Assembly (NCBI RefSeq): GCF_001761385.1
Contig: NZ_CP017476.1
Coordinates: 4,825,501 to 4,889,500 of the forward strand
Direction of reading: 5' to 3'
DNA: 64,000 bases
Source: Hydrogenophaga crassostreae
GTDB lineage: Bacteria; Pseudomonadota; Gammaproteobacteria; Burkholderiales; Burkholderiaceae_C
In this document: positions 27,884-36,205 of the stretch, in pieces
How the letters are laid out: the number at the start of each line of letters is the position of its first letter
How positions within the stretch are numbered: the first letter of the stretch is position 1
The notes under the pieces: model-generated
Databases searched by the model: none
The model's input: the letters and a program-made list of their open reading frames with translations, nothing else
Told to the model about the DNA's origin: nothing
Position numbers and translations under genes: made by a program

Positions 27884-28342
27884 TCACTCGATCCCGTCGT
27901 CTTCCGAGCCTTTCACGACCTTGTAAATGGTCTCGGCGGCAAACCCACGGGTCGACAGAAAGCGCATCTGCTTCGCCCGGCCCTGCGCGTCATCGGCAGG
28001 CCCGCCAAATTTTTTCCGCCAGACCTCGCGGGCGCGCTCGACCTCGGTGGCCTTCAAGTTGCCCACGGCCAGAGCGATCGCTTCAGGCGCCAAGCCCTTG
28101 GCCAGCAACTCTTGCCGCACCCGCATCACCCCCAGGCGCGGCGCGCGACGAAAAATCACCGACTCCAGAACGCGCTGTTCGTTGATGAAACCCTTGGCCT
28201 GCAAATCGTCCAGCGCCTTGGCCAGCTCGCCCGCTTCAGTCTCATGTGGGCGCAGCTTGCGCTCCAGCTCGGCGCGCGAATGCTCACGCTGCCCGAGCAG
28301 GCGCAGGGCGCGGCCCTTCAGCGAGAGTTGGTTAAAGGCCAT
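27884..28342 (-). CDS. recX: Regulatory protein RecX
   Basis: The 152-residue product shows the three-helix RecX repeats: LKGRALRLLGQREHSRAELERKL, then LDDLQAKGFINEQRVLESVI, then VRQELLAKGLAPEAI. It modulates RecA by inhibiting filament growth and its ATPase. It is third in the order recA-orf75-recX on the minus strand, 58 bp after the small gene, so expression with recA is likely. Confidence 0.95.
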   Translation of the reverse strand: MAFNQLSLKGRALRLLGQREHSRAELERKLRPHETEAGELAKALDDLQAKGFINEQRVLESVIFRRAPRLGVMRVRQELLAKGLAPEAIALAVGNLKATEVERAREVWRKKFGGPADDAQGRAKQMRFLSTRGFAAETIYKVVKGSEDDGIE

Positions 28343-28400
28343 GTCTGCTCACTACCGGAAAAGCCCCCTCGAGGGCCAGTGACACAGTGACAAAGCGCGC

Positions 28401-28628
28401 TCACGCGGATTGCACCAGTTGCCTGATCTTCACGGCTTTTTCGAAGTGGTCCAACCGGTGGGTATGAATCCACCAGGTGGCCGCTTCCAGCAAGAGGTCA
28501 GGGTCATCGTTCTTGTTGGCGAAGAAAGCATAGAACGACAAGCCCACCCCTTCGCCTTTGCTGGCCACCTTGGCGTCGCACACGGCAACGATTGTCTCTC
28601 TCAAGGATGTCCGCAAGATTCCGCTCAC
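28401..28628 (-). CDS. Small conserved-looking protein between recA and recX, function unknown
   Basis: A 75-residue product whose GTG start overlaps the recA stop (GTGA), implying translational coupling. It has no signal peptide or membrane segment and contains an aromatic-rich middle (GLSFYAFFANKNDDPDLLLEAATWWIHTH) and a basic C-terminus (HFEKAVKIRQLVQSA). I do not recognise a family. Position inside the recA-recX unit suggests a role linked to recombination or the SOS response, but that is inference only. Confidence 0.6.
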   Translation of the reverse strand: MSGILRTSLRETIVAVCDAKVASKGEGVGLSFYAFFANKNDDPDLLLEAATWWIHTHRLDHFEKAVKIRQLVQSA

Positions 28629-29740
28629 TCCACCTGCGGCACGACAGCCTCAGCCTTTTCGGCTTTTTCGGCTTTGGCCGCCTTTTTGCCACCCTTGCCA
28701 GGAGCCTCGCTGCTGGGCAGCAGCGGTACACCCAGCTCGGTGCGCACCTTGTTTTCGATCTCAAAGCGCAGATCGGGGTTTTCGCGCAGAAATTCGCGCG
28801 AGTTGTCGCGGCCCTGGCCGATTTTTTCCCCGTTGTAGGCGTACCAGGCACCCGACTTGTCGATCACGCGGTTGGCCACGCCCAGGTCAAGAATCTCACC
28901 TTCACGGCTGATGCCCTCACCAAACAGGATGTCGAACTCGGCCGTCTTGAAAGGAGGCGCCACCTTGTTTTTCACCACTTTGACTTTGGTTTCGTTGCCG
29001 ATTGCATCGTCGCCCTTCTTGATGGTGCCGGTGCGGCGGATATCCAGGCGAACAGAGGAGTAAAACTTCAATGCGTTGCCACCGGTGGTCGTCTCGGGCG
29101 AGCCGAACATCACGCCGATCTTCATGCGGATCTGGTTGATGAAGATGACCGTGCAGTTGGTTTTTTTGATGGATGCGGTGAGCTTGCGCAGGGCCTGGCT
29201 CATCAACCGGGCCTGCAGGCCGGGCAAAGAATCGCCCATTTCACCTTCGAGTTCTGCCTTGGGTGTGAGCGCTGCGACCGAGTCGACCACGATCAGGTCG
29301 ACTGCGCCAGAGCGCACCAGGCTGTCCACAATCTCCAGCGCTTGTTCGCCGGTATCGGGCTGGGAGATCAGCAGGTCTTGCAGGTTCACACCCAGTTTTT
29401 GGGCGTATTGGATGTCCAGAGCGTGCTCAGCGTCCACGAAAGCGGCTTGACCACCCACCTTTTGCATCTCGGCGATCACTTGCAGCGTGAGCGTGGTTTT
29501 GCCAGATGACTCAGGGCCGTAGATTTCGACCACCCGACCACGCGGCAATCCGCCAACGCCCAGTGCAATGTCAAGGCCCAGAGAGCCGGTGGATACCACC
29601 TGGATGTTCTCAATCACCTCGCCTTCGCCCAGACGCATGATGGTGCCCTTGCCGAACTGTTTCTCGATCTGGGCCAATGCGGCCTGCAAGGCCTTGGATT
29701 TTTCACTGTTGAGCGAATTGGATTTGACGGCTACGTCCAT
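28625..29740 (-). CDS. recA: Recombinase RecA
   Basis: The 371-residue product has the Walker A box GPESSGKTT near residues 72-80, LLISQPDTGEQALEI, the L1 loop ALTPKAELEGEMGD, VIFINQIRMKIGVMFGSPETTTGG (L2) and the C-terminal domain. A tail rich in Lys, Ala and Glu ends the protein (GKGGKKAAKAEKAEKAEA), replacing the acidic tail of E. coli. It drives homologous recombination and LexA cleavage. A weak LexA-box-like sequence lies 58-73 bp upstream. Confidence 0.98.
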   Translation of the reverse strand: MDVAVKSNSLNSEKSKALQAALAQIEKQFGKGTIMRLGEGEVIENIQVVSTGSLGLDIALGVGGLPRGRVVEIYGPESSGKTTLTLQVIAEMQKVGGQAAFVDAEHALDIQYAQKLGVNLQDLLISQPDTGEQALEIVDSLVRSGAVDLIVVDSVAALTPKAELEGEMGDSLPGLQARLMSQALRKLTASIKKTNCTVIFINQIRMKIGVMFGSPETTTGGNALKFYSSVRLDIRRTGTIKKGDDAIGNETKVKVVKNKVAPPFKTAEFDILFGEGISREGEILDLGVANRVIDKSGAWYAYNGEKIGQGRDNSREFLRENPDLRFEIENKVRTELGVPLLPSSEAPGKGGKKAAKAEKAEKAEAVVPQVE

Positions 29741-29797
29741 TTTTAACTCCTTGAATATGTTGATCTGCGAAGAGAGTGGGTGTTCGCTTCAAGCCAT

Positions 29798-29813
29798 TTG
29801 GGTTTGCATACAG
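29798..29813 (-). promoter_or_regulatory. Weak LexA-box-like site upstream of recA
   Basis: On the minus strand the sequence CTGTATGCAAACCCAA keeps the left half of the CTGTAT...ACAG consensus and loses most of the right half (CTG-N10-CAA instead of CAG). Position is right for recA control, but the match alone is not decisive. Confidence 0.3.
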
Positions 29814-29893
29814 GCTGGATGCTTGAACAGGAGTTTATCGCCTCATACATTCCTGACAAGCCATATTTTCGTCAGTTTGCCTTACTATATAAC

Positions 29894-29970
29894 GTCCCCT
29901 GCGCCGCTGCGCGGCTTCCCCCCAAGGGGACCACGCCTGCGGCCCGGCGGAGCCGGTTCCACGGCGTGTG
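29894..29970 (+). repeat. Dispersed three-hairpin repeat, copy upstream of marR
   Basis: It shows the family order: GCGCCGCTGCGCGGC hairpin, CCCCCCAAGGGG hairpin, then GCGGCCCGGCGGAGCCGG hairpin and TTCCACGGC. It lies between divergent recA and the MarR gene and is the only copy here not directly behind a stop codon. Confidence 0.65.
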
Positions 29971-30044
29971 CTGGGGCTTCGCATTGCCGCCCTCTCTTCG
30001 AATTGGGCGGCTGTCGGGCATTCGAAAAGGCTGAAGGGTTTTAG

Positions 30045-30533
30045 ATGATCGAGCAGATTGAGGGCCATCAGGAAGACGACCGCTGGCGCCAGACCCACCT
30101 GGGGCGGCTCATGGGCTTGGCCTTGCGCCGCTTCGACGAGCGGGTACTGCACCTGATGGCCCACGACGCGAATGTGCCGTTGGCGCTGTCGAACCTGGCT
30201 GGGCGCGATCAGATCGGTGCAGCCCATGTGCACATCACCCGCCATCTGAGCCGCAACGGCTCGCGGCTGACCGAACTGGCAGAGGCCGCCGGCATGAGCA
30301 AGCAGGCCATGGGCGACCTGGTGACGCAGTGCGAGGCCTGGGATCTGGTGCGGCGCGAGCCTGACCCACACGATGGGCGTGCGCGCCGCATCGTGTTCAC
30401 CTCCACGGGCCTGCTCTGGCTCGATGCCTTTCAGCAAGCAGTGGCACAAGCCCAGGACGAATTTCGCGCGATGGTGGGCGAAGAGGTGGCCACTGTGGTT
30501 TCTCTGGGTCTGGAAGCCTATGGCGCCGGATAA
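30045..30533 (+). CDS. MarR-family transcriptional regulator
   Basis: The 162-residue product has the MarR winged-helix arrangement: HITRHLSRNGSRLTELAEAAGMSKQAMGDLVTQ as the recognition helices, then the wing RREPDPHDGRARRIVFTSTG with the conserved D-x-R-x-x-R pattern. MarR proteins usually repress a neighbouring transporter or enzyme, but here the next gene is a two-component regulator 127 bp on in the same direction, so the target is not evident. Confidence 0.88.
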   Translation: MIEQIEGHQEDDRWRQTHLGRLMGLALRRFDERVLHLMAHDANVPLALSNLAGRDQIGAAHVHITRHLSRNGSRLTELAEAAGMSKQAMGDLVTQCEAWDLVRREPDPHDGRARRIVFTSTGLLWLDAFQQAVAQAQDEFRAMVGEEVATVVSLGLEAYGAG

Positions 30534-30660
30534 ATGGCGCATATCCAAGGGTTGCCCCGCCGTGCGGTGGCGCAGGCATTCGTCATAATTACAGACGGAG
30601 CACGGGACGCCCCGCCCCAACAGCTGGCGCCACGGCGCACAGCCACAACAACTGGAGACA

Positions 30661-31338
30661 ATGATGCGCATCCTTATTGCAGAAGACGATCAGGTATTGG
30701 CCGATGGTTTGTTGCGCAGTTTGCGGGCCGCAGGCGCCGCAGTGGATCACGTGGCCAGCGGCAGCGAAGCCGATGCGGCCCTGATGACCAACAGCGAGTT
30801 CGACCTGCTCATTCTTGATCTCGGCCTGCCCAAGATGCATGGCCTGGAGGTGCTCAAGCGCCTGCGCTCCAGGGGCTCGGTCTTGCCGGTGCTGATTCTG
30901 ACGGCGGCTGACAGCGTGGAAGAGCGCGTCAAGGGCCTGGACTACGGTGCCGACGACTACATGGCCAAGCCGTTTTCGCTGCAAGAGCTGGAGGCCCGGG
31001 TTCGCGCCCTCACGCGCCGCGGCATGGGTGGCGCGACATCCACCATCAAACATGGCCCGCTGGAATACGACCAGGCCGGTCGCGTGGCCACCATCGAGGG
31101 CAAGATGGTCGAGTTGTCGGCGCGTGAACTGGGGCTGCTGGAAGTTTTGCTGCAGCGTTCCGGCCGGCTGGTCAGCAAAGACCAGTTGGTCGAGCGGCTT
31201 TGCGAATGGGGCGAAGAGGTGAGCAACAACGCCATTGAGGTGTATATCCACCGCCTGCGCAAAAAGATCGAAAAGGGCCCCATCCGCATCGCCACAGTAC
31301 GCGGTCTGGGTTACTGCCTTGAAAAAATCCCTGGCTGA
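30661..31338 (+). CDS. OmpR-family response regulator (TctD/QseB-like)
   Basis: The 225-residue product has a receiver domain (residues 1-115) with acidic pocket EDD near 8-10, phospho-acceptor Asp in LLILDLGLPKMHG near 52, the conserved Thr in LILTAAD and Lys in YMAKPFS. A winged-helix DNA-binding domain follows (about 130-220; VELSARELGLLEVLL, HRLRKKI). It pairs with the sensor kinase encoded next. A second ATG at 30664 is an equally possible start. Confidence 0.95.
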   Translation: MMRILIAEDDQVLADGLLRSLRAAGAAVDHVASGSEADAALMTNSEFDLLILDLGLPKMHGLEVLKRLRSRGSVLPVLILTAADSVEERVKGLDYGADDYMAKPFSLQELEARVRALTRRGMGGATSTIKHGPLEYDQAGRVATIEGKMVELSARELGLLEVLLQRSGRLVSKDQLVERLCEWGEEVSNNAIEVYIHRLRKKIEKGPIRIATVRGLGYCLEKIPG

Positions 31339-31402
31339 AGAGGCCGCCGTCGCCCAGGGCTCGGGCGAAGCACCGGTACCCAAAGACGAGCGTTTTGGCT
31401 CG

Positions 31403-32845
31403 ATGTCGTTCGGACTGTTCCAGCGAGAGCAGCGCAGCCTGTTCGGCGAGATTCTCGACTGGATGCTCACGCCGCTGCTGCTGTTGTGGCCGCTGTCTCT
31501 GGCGCTCACCTGGTTCGTGGCTCAGGGCATTGCCAGCAAACCGTTTGACCGCGCAATGGAATTCAACCTGCTGGCGTTGACGCAGTTTGTCGTCGCCAGC
31601 AACAACCAGGTGAGCTTCAACCTCACGCCTCAGGCACGCGATCTGCTGCGCGCCGACGACAGTGATCTGGTCTATTACCAGGTGCTGGATCCGCGTGGCG
31701 CCCTGATCAGCGGTGAAGTCGATTTCCCGCTGCCCCATGACAACCAGACGCCCGAACCTGGGAAGGTGATGCTGCGCGACGATACCGTGCGTGGCGATGA
31801 GGTGCGGGTGGCCTATGCCTGGCTTGCACGCTCGGACAACCCGGAACACCTGGTGCTCATGCAGGTGGCTGAAACCAAAGGCAAGCGCTCCACGCTGGCC
31901 ACAGAAATCATCAAAGGCGTGATGGTGCCGCAGTTCATCATCCTGCCGCTGGCAGTGCTGCTGGTTTGGCTGGCGCTGGTGCGCGGCATCCGCCCACTCA
32001 ATGAGCTGGAGCAGCGCATCCGGGCACGCAAACCCGACGATCTGAGCCCCATTGAAGAGTCGTTCATTCCGCAGGAAGTGGCCCCGCTGGTCTCATCGAT
32101 CAACGACTTGCTCACCCGGCTCAAGGCCTCGCTCACCACCCAGAAGCGCTTCCTGGCCGATGCCGCACACCAGCTCAAGACGCCGCTGGCTGGCCTTCGC
32201 ATGCAAGCCGAACTGGCGCAACGCGAGACCGACCCCCAGGAAGTGCACGGCTCGCTGCAACAGATCGCCCGCGCCAGCACCCGCGCCACCCACACGGTGA
32301 ACCAGTTGCTTGCGCTGGCCCGCGCCGAAACCACCGGTCGCACCCTGCCCACCGTGTCCATCGATCTGGCCGAGCTGGTCACAGGCGTGGTGCAAGACTC
32401 GGTTCCCCGCGCCATGGAGCACGGTATTGATCTGGGCTACGACGGGCCTGAGGCCATGCCCGCGAACTGCCTGATGGAAGGCAACAGCACGCTGCTGCAG
32501 GAAATGGTTCGCAACCTGGTGGACAACGCCATCCATTACTCGGGGCGCGAGGGTGTGGTGACAGCGCGCGTGCTCTTTGACCGGTTCAGCGGCGTGCAGA
32601 TTTTGCAAGTCGAAGACAACGGCCCGGGTATTGCAGAGAACGAACGTGAACTGGTTCTGCAGCCGTTCTACCGCGCGCTGGGTACCAACGTGGATGGCTC
32701 AGGCCTGGGCCTGGCCATCGTGCACGAAATTGCCCAGCAACACGGCGCCTCGGTGCACATGGAAGACGCCCACAACAACCGCAATCACCGCGGCTTGCGG
32801 GTCTCGGTGCGCTTCAGTCCGAAGTCAAGCCGCGCCGAAGAATAG
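31403..32845 (+). CDS. Sensor histidine kinase, TctE-like
   Basis: About 480 residues from the ATG at 31403. Two transmembrane helices (WMLTPLLLLWPLSLALTWFV and MVPQFIILPLAVLLVWLAL) flank a periplasmic 2CSK_N-type sensor. A HAMP-like linker, the H-box FLADAAHQLKTPLAGLRMQ with the phosphorylated His, an N-box (VRNLVDNAIHYS) and G-boxes (VEDNGPGI, GSGLGLAIVHEIA) follow. An earlier TTG at 31319, overlapping the regulator's end by 20 bp, is the alternative start. TctDE-type systems often control carboxylate uptake, but no transporter is adjacent. Confidence 0.92.
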   Translation: MSFGLFQREQRSLFGEILDWMLTPLLLLWPLSLALTWFVAQGIASKPFDRAMEFNLLALTQFVVASNNQVSFNLTPQARDLLRADDSDLVYYQVLDPRGALISGEVDFPLPHDNQTPEPGKVMLRDDTVRGDEVRVAYAWLARSDNPEHLVLMQVAETKGKRSTLATEIIKGVMVPQFIILPLAVLLVWLALVRGIRPLNELEQRIRARKPDDLSPIEESFIPQEVAPLVSSINDLLTRLKASLTTQKRFLADAAHQLKTPLAGLRMQAELAQRETDPQEVHGSLQQIARASTRATHTVNQLLALARAETTGRTLPTVSIDLAELVTGVVQDSVPRAMEHGIDLGYDGPEAMPANCLMEGNSTLLQEMVRNLVDNAIHYSGREGVVTARVLFDRFSGVQILQVEDNGPGIAENERELVLQPFYRALGTNVDGSGLGLAIVHEIAQQHGASVHMEDAHNNRNHRGLRVSVRFSPKSSRAEE

Positions 32846-32853
32846 CCGGGCGC

Positions 32854-34209
32854 TCAAGCCTGGGCTTGCAGCGTATCGCCCAGCGCGCTCACCATCCGAT
32901 CGATCTCGGCCGGGGTGCTGATGAAGGGTGGCGCCAGCTGAATGGTGTCGCCACCATTGCGCACGTAAAAGCCCTTCTTGTACATGGCCATGGCGATCTC
33001 AAAAGGCCGGCGCGCTGGTTCTCCTGGCATGGCGTCGATGGTGATGCCCGCAGCCAGACCGATGTTGCGCACATCGGCCACGTGCTTCACGCCTTTCAAC
33101 CCATGCACGGCGTGCTCCAGAACCGGCGCGAGCTCGCGCACACGTTCCAGCGAGTTGTCGCTCGCCAGCAAGTCGAGTGATGCAATACCGGCGGCACAGG
33201 CCACCGGATGGGCCGAGTAGGTGTAGCCGTGTGGGAACTCGATCGCGTATTCGGGACCGCCTGCGCCCATGAAGGTGTCGCAGATTTCCTGCTTGGCAAC
33301 CACGCCGCCCAAGGGCTGTGTGCCGTTGGTGACCTGTTTGGCGAAGTTGATGATGTCGGGTGTGACGCCAAAAGCCTCGGCGCCGGTCCAGGCGCCCGCA
33401 CGCCCAAAGCCGGTGATCACTTCGTCAAAAATCAGCAAGATGTTGTTTGCCGTGCAGATCTCGCGCAGGCGCTGCAAATAGCCCACGGGTGGCGGAATCA
33501 CACCGGCAGAGCCCGCAAACGGCTCCACGATCACGGCGGCAATATTGGACGCATCGTGCAGGGCAATCAGGTTCAGCAAATCGTCGGCCAGATGGGCCCC
33601 TGTCTCGGGCATGCCACGAGCAAACGTGCCGTTGGCGGCTTGCGTGTGCGGCAGGTGATCGGCTTCCAGACCTTGGCCAAACAGCTTGCGGTTGCCCACG
33701 ATGCCCCCCACCGAGATGCCGCCAAAATTCACACCGTGGTAACCCTTGGCTCGGCCGATCAAACGGGTTTTGCCGGCCTGGCCTTTGGCTCGCCAGTAGG
33801 CGCGGGCCATTTTCAGCGAGGTGTCTGCGGACTCCGAACCCGAGCCTGTGAAAAACACCCGGTTGAGACCTGCCGGCATGCGCTCGACGATTTTGTTGGC
33901 CAGCTCAAACGACAGCGGGTGCGCAAAGTTGAAAGCGGGTGAATAGTCCAGCGTGGCCATCTGCTGACTCACGGCTTGAACAATTTCCTTGCGGCCATGG
34001 CCCAGACCCGTACACCACAAACCCGACAGGCCATCGAACACCTGCCTGCCATCGTGGGTCGTGTAATAGGCTCCCTCGCCGCGCACGATCAGACGCGGAT
34101 CCTGCTGAAACTGGCGGTTGCCGGTGAATGGCATCCAGTGGGCTGCGAGCCATTCGGCGTCGGTGCGGGGATTGGCTTGCTGCAATTGCTGGGAGTCGCT
34201 CAGGTCCAT
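32854..34209 (-). CDS. Class III (omega) aminotransferase, beta-alanine:pyruvate transaminase-like
   Basis: From the ATG at 34209 the product is 451 residues. It closely follows the Pseudomonas beta-alanine:pyruvate transaminase pattern: AHWMPFTGNRQFQQDPRLIV, SGSESADTSLKMARAYWR, GYHGVNFGGISVGG, LIFDEVITGFGRAGAWTGAEAF, and the PLP lysine in NFAKQVTNGTQPLGG. It should move an amino group from beta-alanine or other omega-amino compounds to pyruvate. A divergent LysR gene 94 bp away is its likely regulator. Confidence 0.92.
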   Translation of the reverse strand: MDLSDSQQLQQANPRTDAEWLAAHWMPFTGNRQFQQDPRLIVRGEGAYYTTHDGRQVFDGLSGLWCTGLGHGRKEIVQAVSQQMATLDYSPAFNFAHPLSFELANKIVERMPAGLNRVFFTGSGSESADTSLKMARAYWRAKGQAGKTRLIGRAKGYHGVNFGGISVGGIVGNRKLFGQGLEADHLPHTQAANGTFARGMPETGAHLADDLLNLIALHDASNIAAVIVEPFAGSAGVIPPPVGYLQRLREICTANNILLIFDEVITGFGRAGAWTGAEAFGVTPDIINFAKQVTNGTQPLGGVVAKQEICDTFMGAGGPEYAIEFPHGYTYSAHPVACAAGIASLDLLASDNSLERVRELAPVLEHAVHGLKGVKHVADVRNIGLAAGITIDAMPGEPARRPFEIAMAMYKKGFYVRNGGDTIQLAPPFISTPAEIDRMVSALGDTLQAQA

Positions 34210-34303
34210 GGCGTGCTTTCGGAAAAGGGTGGTCAAGGGCGCCATTGTCAGAAGCCGTTCACTCCATGAAAATGACAACACACGCCACTTTACTTGACGA
34301 TTT

Positions 34304-35251
34304 ATGCAACAAACCGCCATCCCTTCGATCGGCCAGATAGCCGACGTGGATCTTCGCCTGCTGAAGGTATTCAAGGCGGTGGCCGATTGCGGCGGCATGG
34401 CCGCGGCCGAGCTGGAGCTCAACCTTGCGATGTCGACCATCAGCCGCCATGTGAAAGACCTGGAAACCCGGCTGGGGCTGGTGTTGTGCCGGCGCGGGCG
34501 CGGTGGCTTCGCACTCACACCCGAGGGCACCCGGGTCTACGCCGCCGCACAACACCTGATTGCTGCCACCGACGCCTTTCGCGGCGAACTGCACGATATC
34601 CACCGCCGCATGGGTGGTGACCTGCATGTGGCGTTGTTTGAAAAAACCGCCACCAACCCAGAATCGCACATACCGCAGGCCATTCGCCGCTTCCGTGCCA
34701 TCGCACCCCAGGTGAATCTGCACCTGCACGTGGGCCCCATTGGCATGATCGAGCGCGGCGTGATCGACGGCCAGTACCATCTGGGCATCATCCCCGAGCA
34801 CCGGCGTTCTGAAAGTCTGGACTACCTGGACCTATTCGGCGAAACCATGCAGCTCTATGCCAGCGAGGGCCACCCGTGGTTCCGTGCGCGCGACGACGCC
34901 GCGCGCGACTGGGCCGCCCTGCAAAAGCAAGCCCTCGCAGCCCTGGGCTACCACTCGCCCAACATGGCCCTCACCCACGCCCGCCGCCTGGAACGGGCGG
35001 CCACCGCATCGGACCAGGAGGCCGTGGCCAACCTCATACTTTCCGGCGCCTATGTGGGCTTCCTGCCCGATCACTATGCCCGGGTGTTTGTCGAGGCCAA
35101 GCAGATGCGGGCCGTGGCGCCTGCGGTGTTGCGCTACGAATGCCGCTTTGCCTGCATCTGGCGGCATGCGCCTGGGCCGTCGAGGGTGGCCGAAGCATTC
35201 CGGGTCGCCCTGCATGGCGCGCACCAGCCTCACCAACAGGCCACTACCTGA
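34304..35251 (+). CDS. LysR-family transcriptional regulator
   Basis: The 315-residue product has the N-terminal LysR helix-turn-helix (VDLRLLKVFKAVADCGGMAAAELELNLAMSTISRHVKDLE), followed by LVLCRRGRGGFALTPEG, and a periplasmic-binding-protein-like effector domain. It is divergent from the omega-aminotransferase gene with 94 bp between starts, the classic layout for LysR control of a catabolic gene. The effector is unknown. Confidence 0.93.
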   Translation: MQQTAIPSIGQIADVDLRLLKVFKAVADCGGMAAAELELNLAMSTISRHVKDLETRLGLVLCRRGRGGFALTPEGTRVYAAAQHLIAATDAFRGELHDIHRRMGGDLHVALFEKTATNPESHIPQAIRRFRAIAPQVNLHLHVGPIGMIERGVIDGQYHLGIIPEHRRSESLDYLDLFGETMQLYASEGHPWFRARDDAARDWAALQKQALAALGYHSPNMALTHARRLERAATASDQEAVANLILSGAYVGFLPDHYARVFVEAKQMRAVAPAVLRYECRFACIWRHAPGPSRVAEAFRVALHGAHQPHQQATT

Positions 35252-35384
35252 TGAAGATGGCATTCGGAAGCAACGCCAGCACGGAGGCCACAAATCGGCT
35301 CCTCACAATGGCGCCTCCGATGGCAAATCGGCCACCAGCGGCCAAGTGGTGAAATCCGCGGTCCAACACCGCGCTGGTCCATGC

Positions 35385-36035
35385 TCAGGCTGCTGGTTTG
35401 TAGACGTTCAACTCCAGCCGCTCCCGCTCGACCGCAACGGCCACGGCAGGCAGTGCGGCGAAGCGCTGCGCCAGCGCCCAGGCGGCGGGGAACGTGGTGG
35501 GGTCGATGCCCGCGTAGCCACCCCAGCGCAGCAACGTCAACGTGTAGGCGTCCACCGCTCCAGGGTACTCACCAAAGAGCCACGGTGAGCCTTTGGCGGC
35601 CAGTGCATCGATTTCCTGCAAACACTCGCGGTAGCGGTCCACAGCAAAACGTTGCATGGCCTTTTGAGCCGCTTGGTCGTCGCTGAATTTCTGCGGCATG
35701 AAGAAATGGGTGAAGGTGGGGTGCACCGTGTTGTTCATCCAGGCCAGGAGTGAAAGCGCGTGGGTTCGCTCCATGCCCGACGCGGGCAGGATGTGGGCCT
35801 GAGGCAGCTTGGCGTCGAGGTGCAGCAAGATGGCGACGATCTGCGTGATCACCACACCCTCATCCACCAGAACAGGCACCTGCCCGCGCGGGTTCAAGGC
35901 CAGGTAATCGGCCGTGCGCTGCTCACCCTTGTGCAGCTTGACCATCGAGGGTTCAAAATTCACACCAGCGATTTCCAGCATGGCGTGGGGCACGAACGAA
36001 CAGGCGCCGGGGGCGAAAAAGAGTTTCAGGCTCAT
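35385..36035 (-). CDS. Glutathione S-transferase family protein
   Basis: The 216-residue product starts MSLKLFFAPGACSFVPHAML; the APGACS segment is typical of beta-class bacterial GSTs with a Cys near the active site. NPRGQVPVLVDEGVVITQIVAIL supplies the cis-Pro loop. The C-terminal domain has GEYPGAVDAYTLTLLRWGG. The substrate is unknown. It lies downstream of, and convergent with, the LysR gene. Confidence 0.88.
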   Translation of the reverse strand: MSLKLFFAPGACSFVPHAMLEIAGVNFEPSMVKLHKGEQRTADYLALNPRGQVPVLVDEGVVITQIVAILLHLDAKLPQAHILPASGMERTHALSLLAWMNNTVHPTFTHFFMPQKFSDDQAAQKAMQRFAVDRYRECLQEIDALAAKGSPWLFGEYPGAVDAYTLTLLRWGGYAGIDPTTFPAAWALAQRFAALPAVAVAVERERLELNVYKPAA

Positions 36036-36117
36036 GGTGGTGTCTCCGTAAGAAAGTTGGGTAAATAACGGGCCAGTGTGGGGGCGACCGGCGCGGCATG
36101 GCAGTGTGGTTGCACAA

Positions 36118-36200
36118 CGATTTCCCGCCGGGCCGCCCCAAGGAAAATCAGCCTCCTCGGGGGGCAGCGACCCGCGCAGCGGCGGAGCGTGGGGGCATCA
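36118..36200 (-). repeat. Dispersed three-hairpin repeat, copy behind topB
   Basis: In the minus orientation it starts five bases after the topB stop codon. A variant copy: CCCCCACGCTCCGCCGCTGCGCGGG, then CCCCCCGAGGAGG, then GGGGCGGCCCGGCGGG. Confidence 0.5.
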
Positions 36201-36205
36201 CTACC

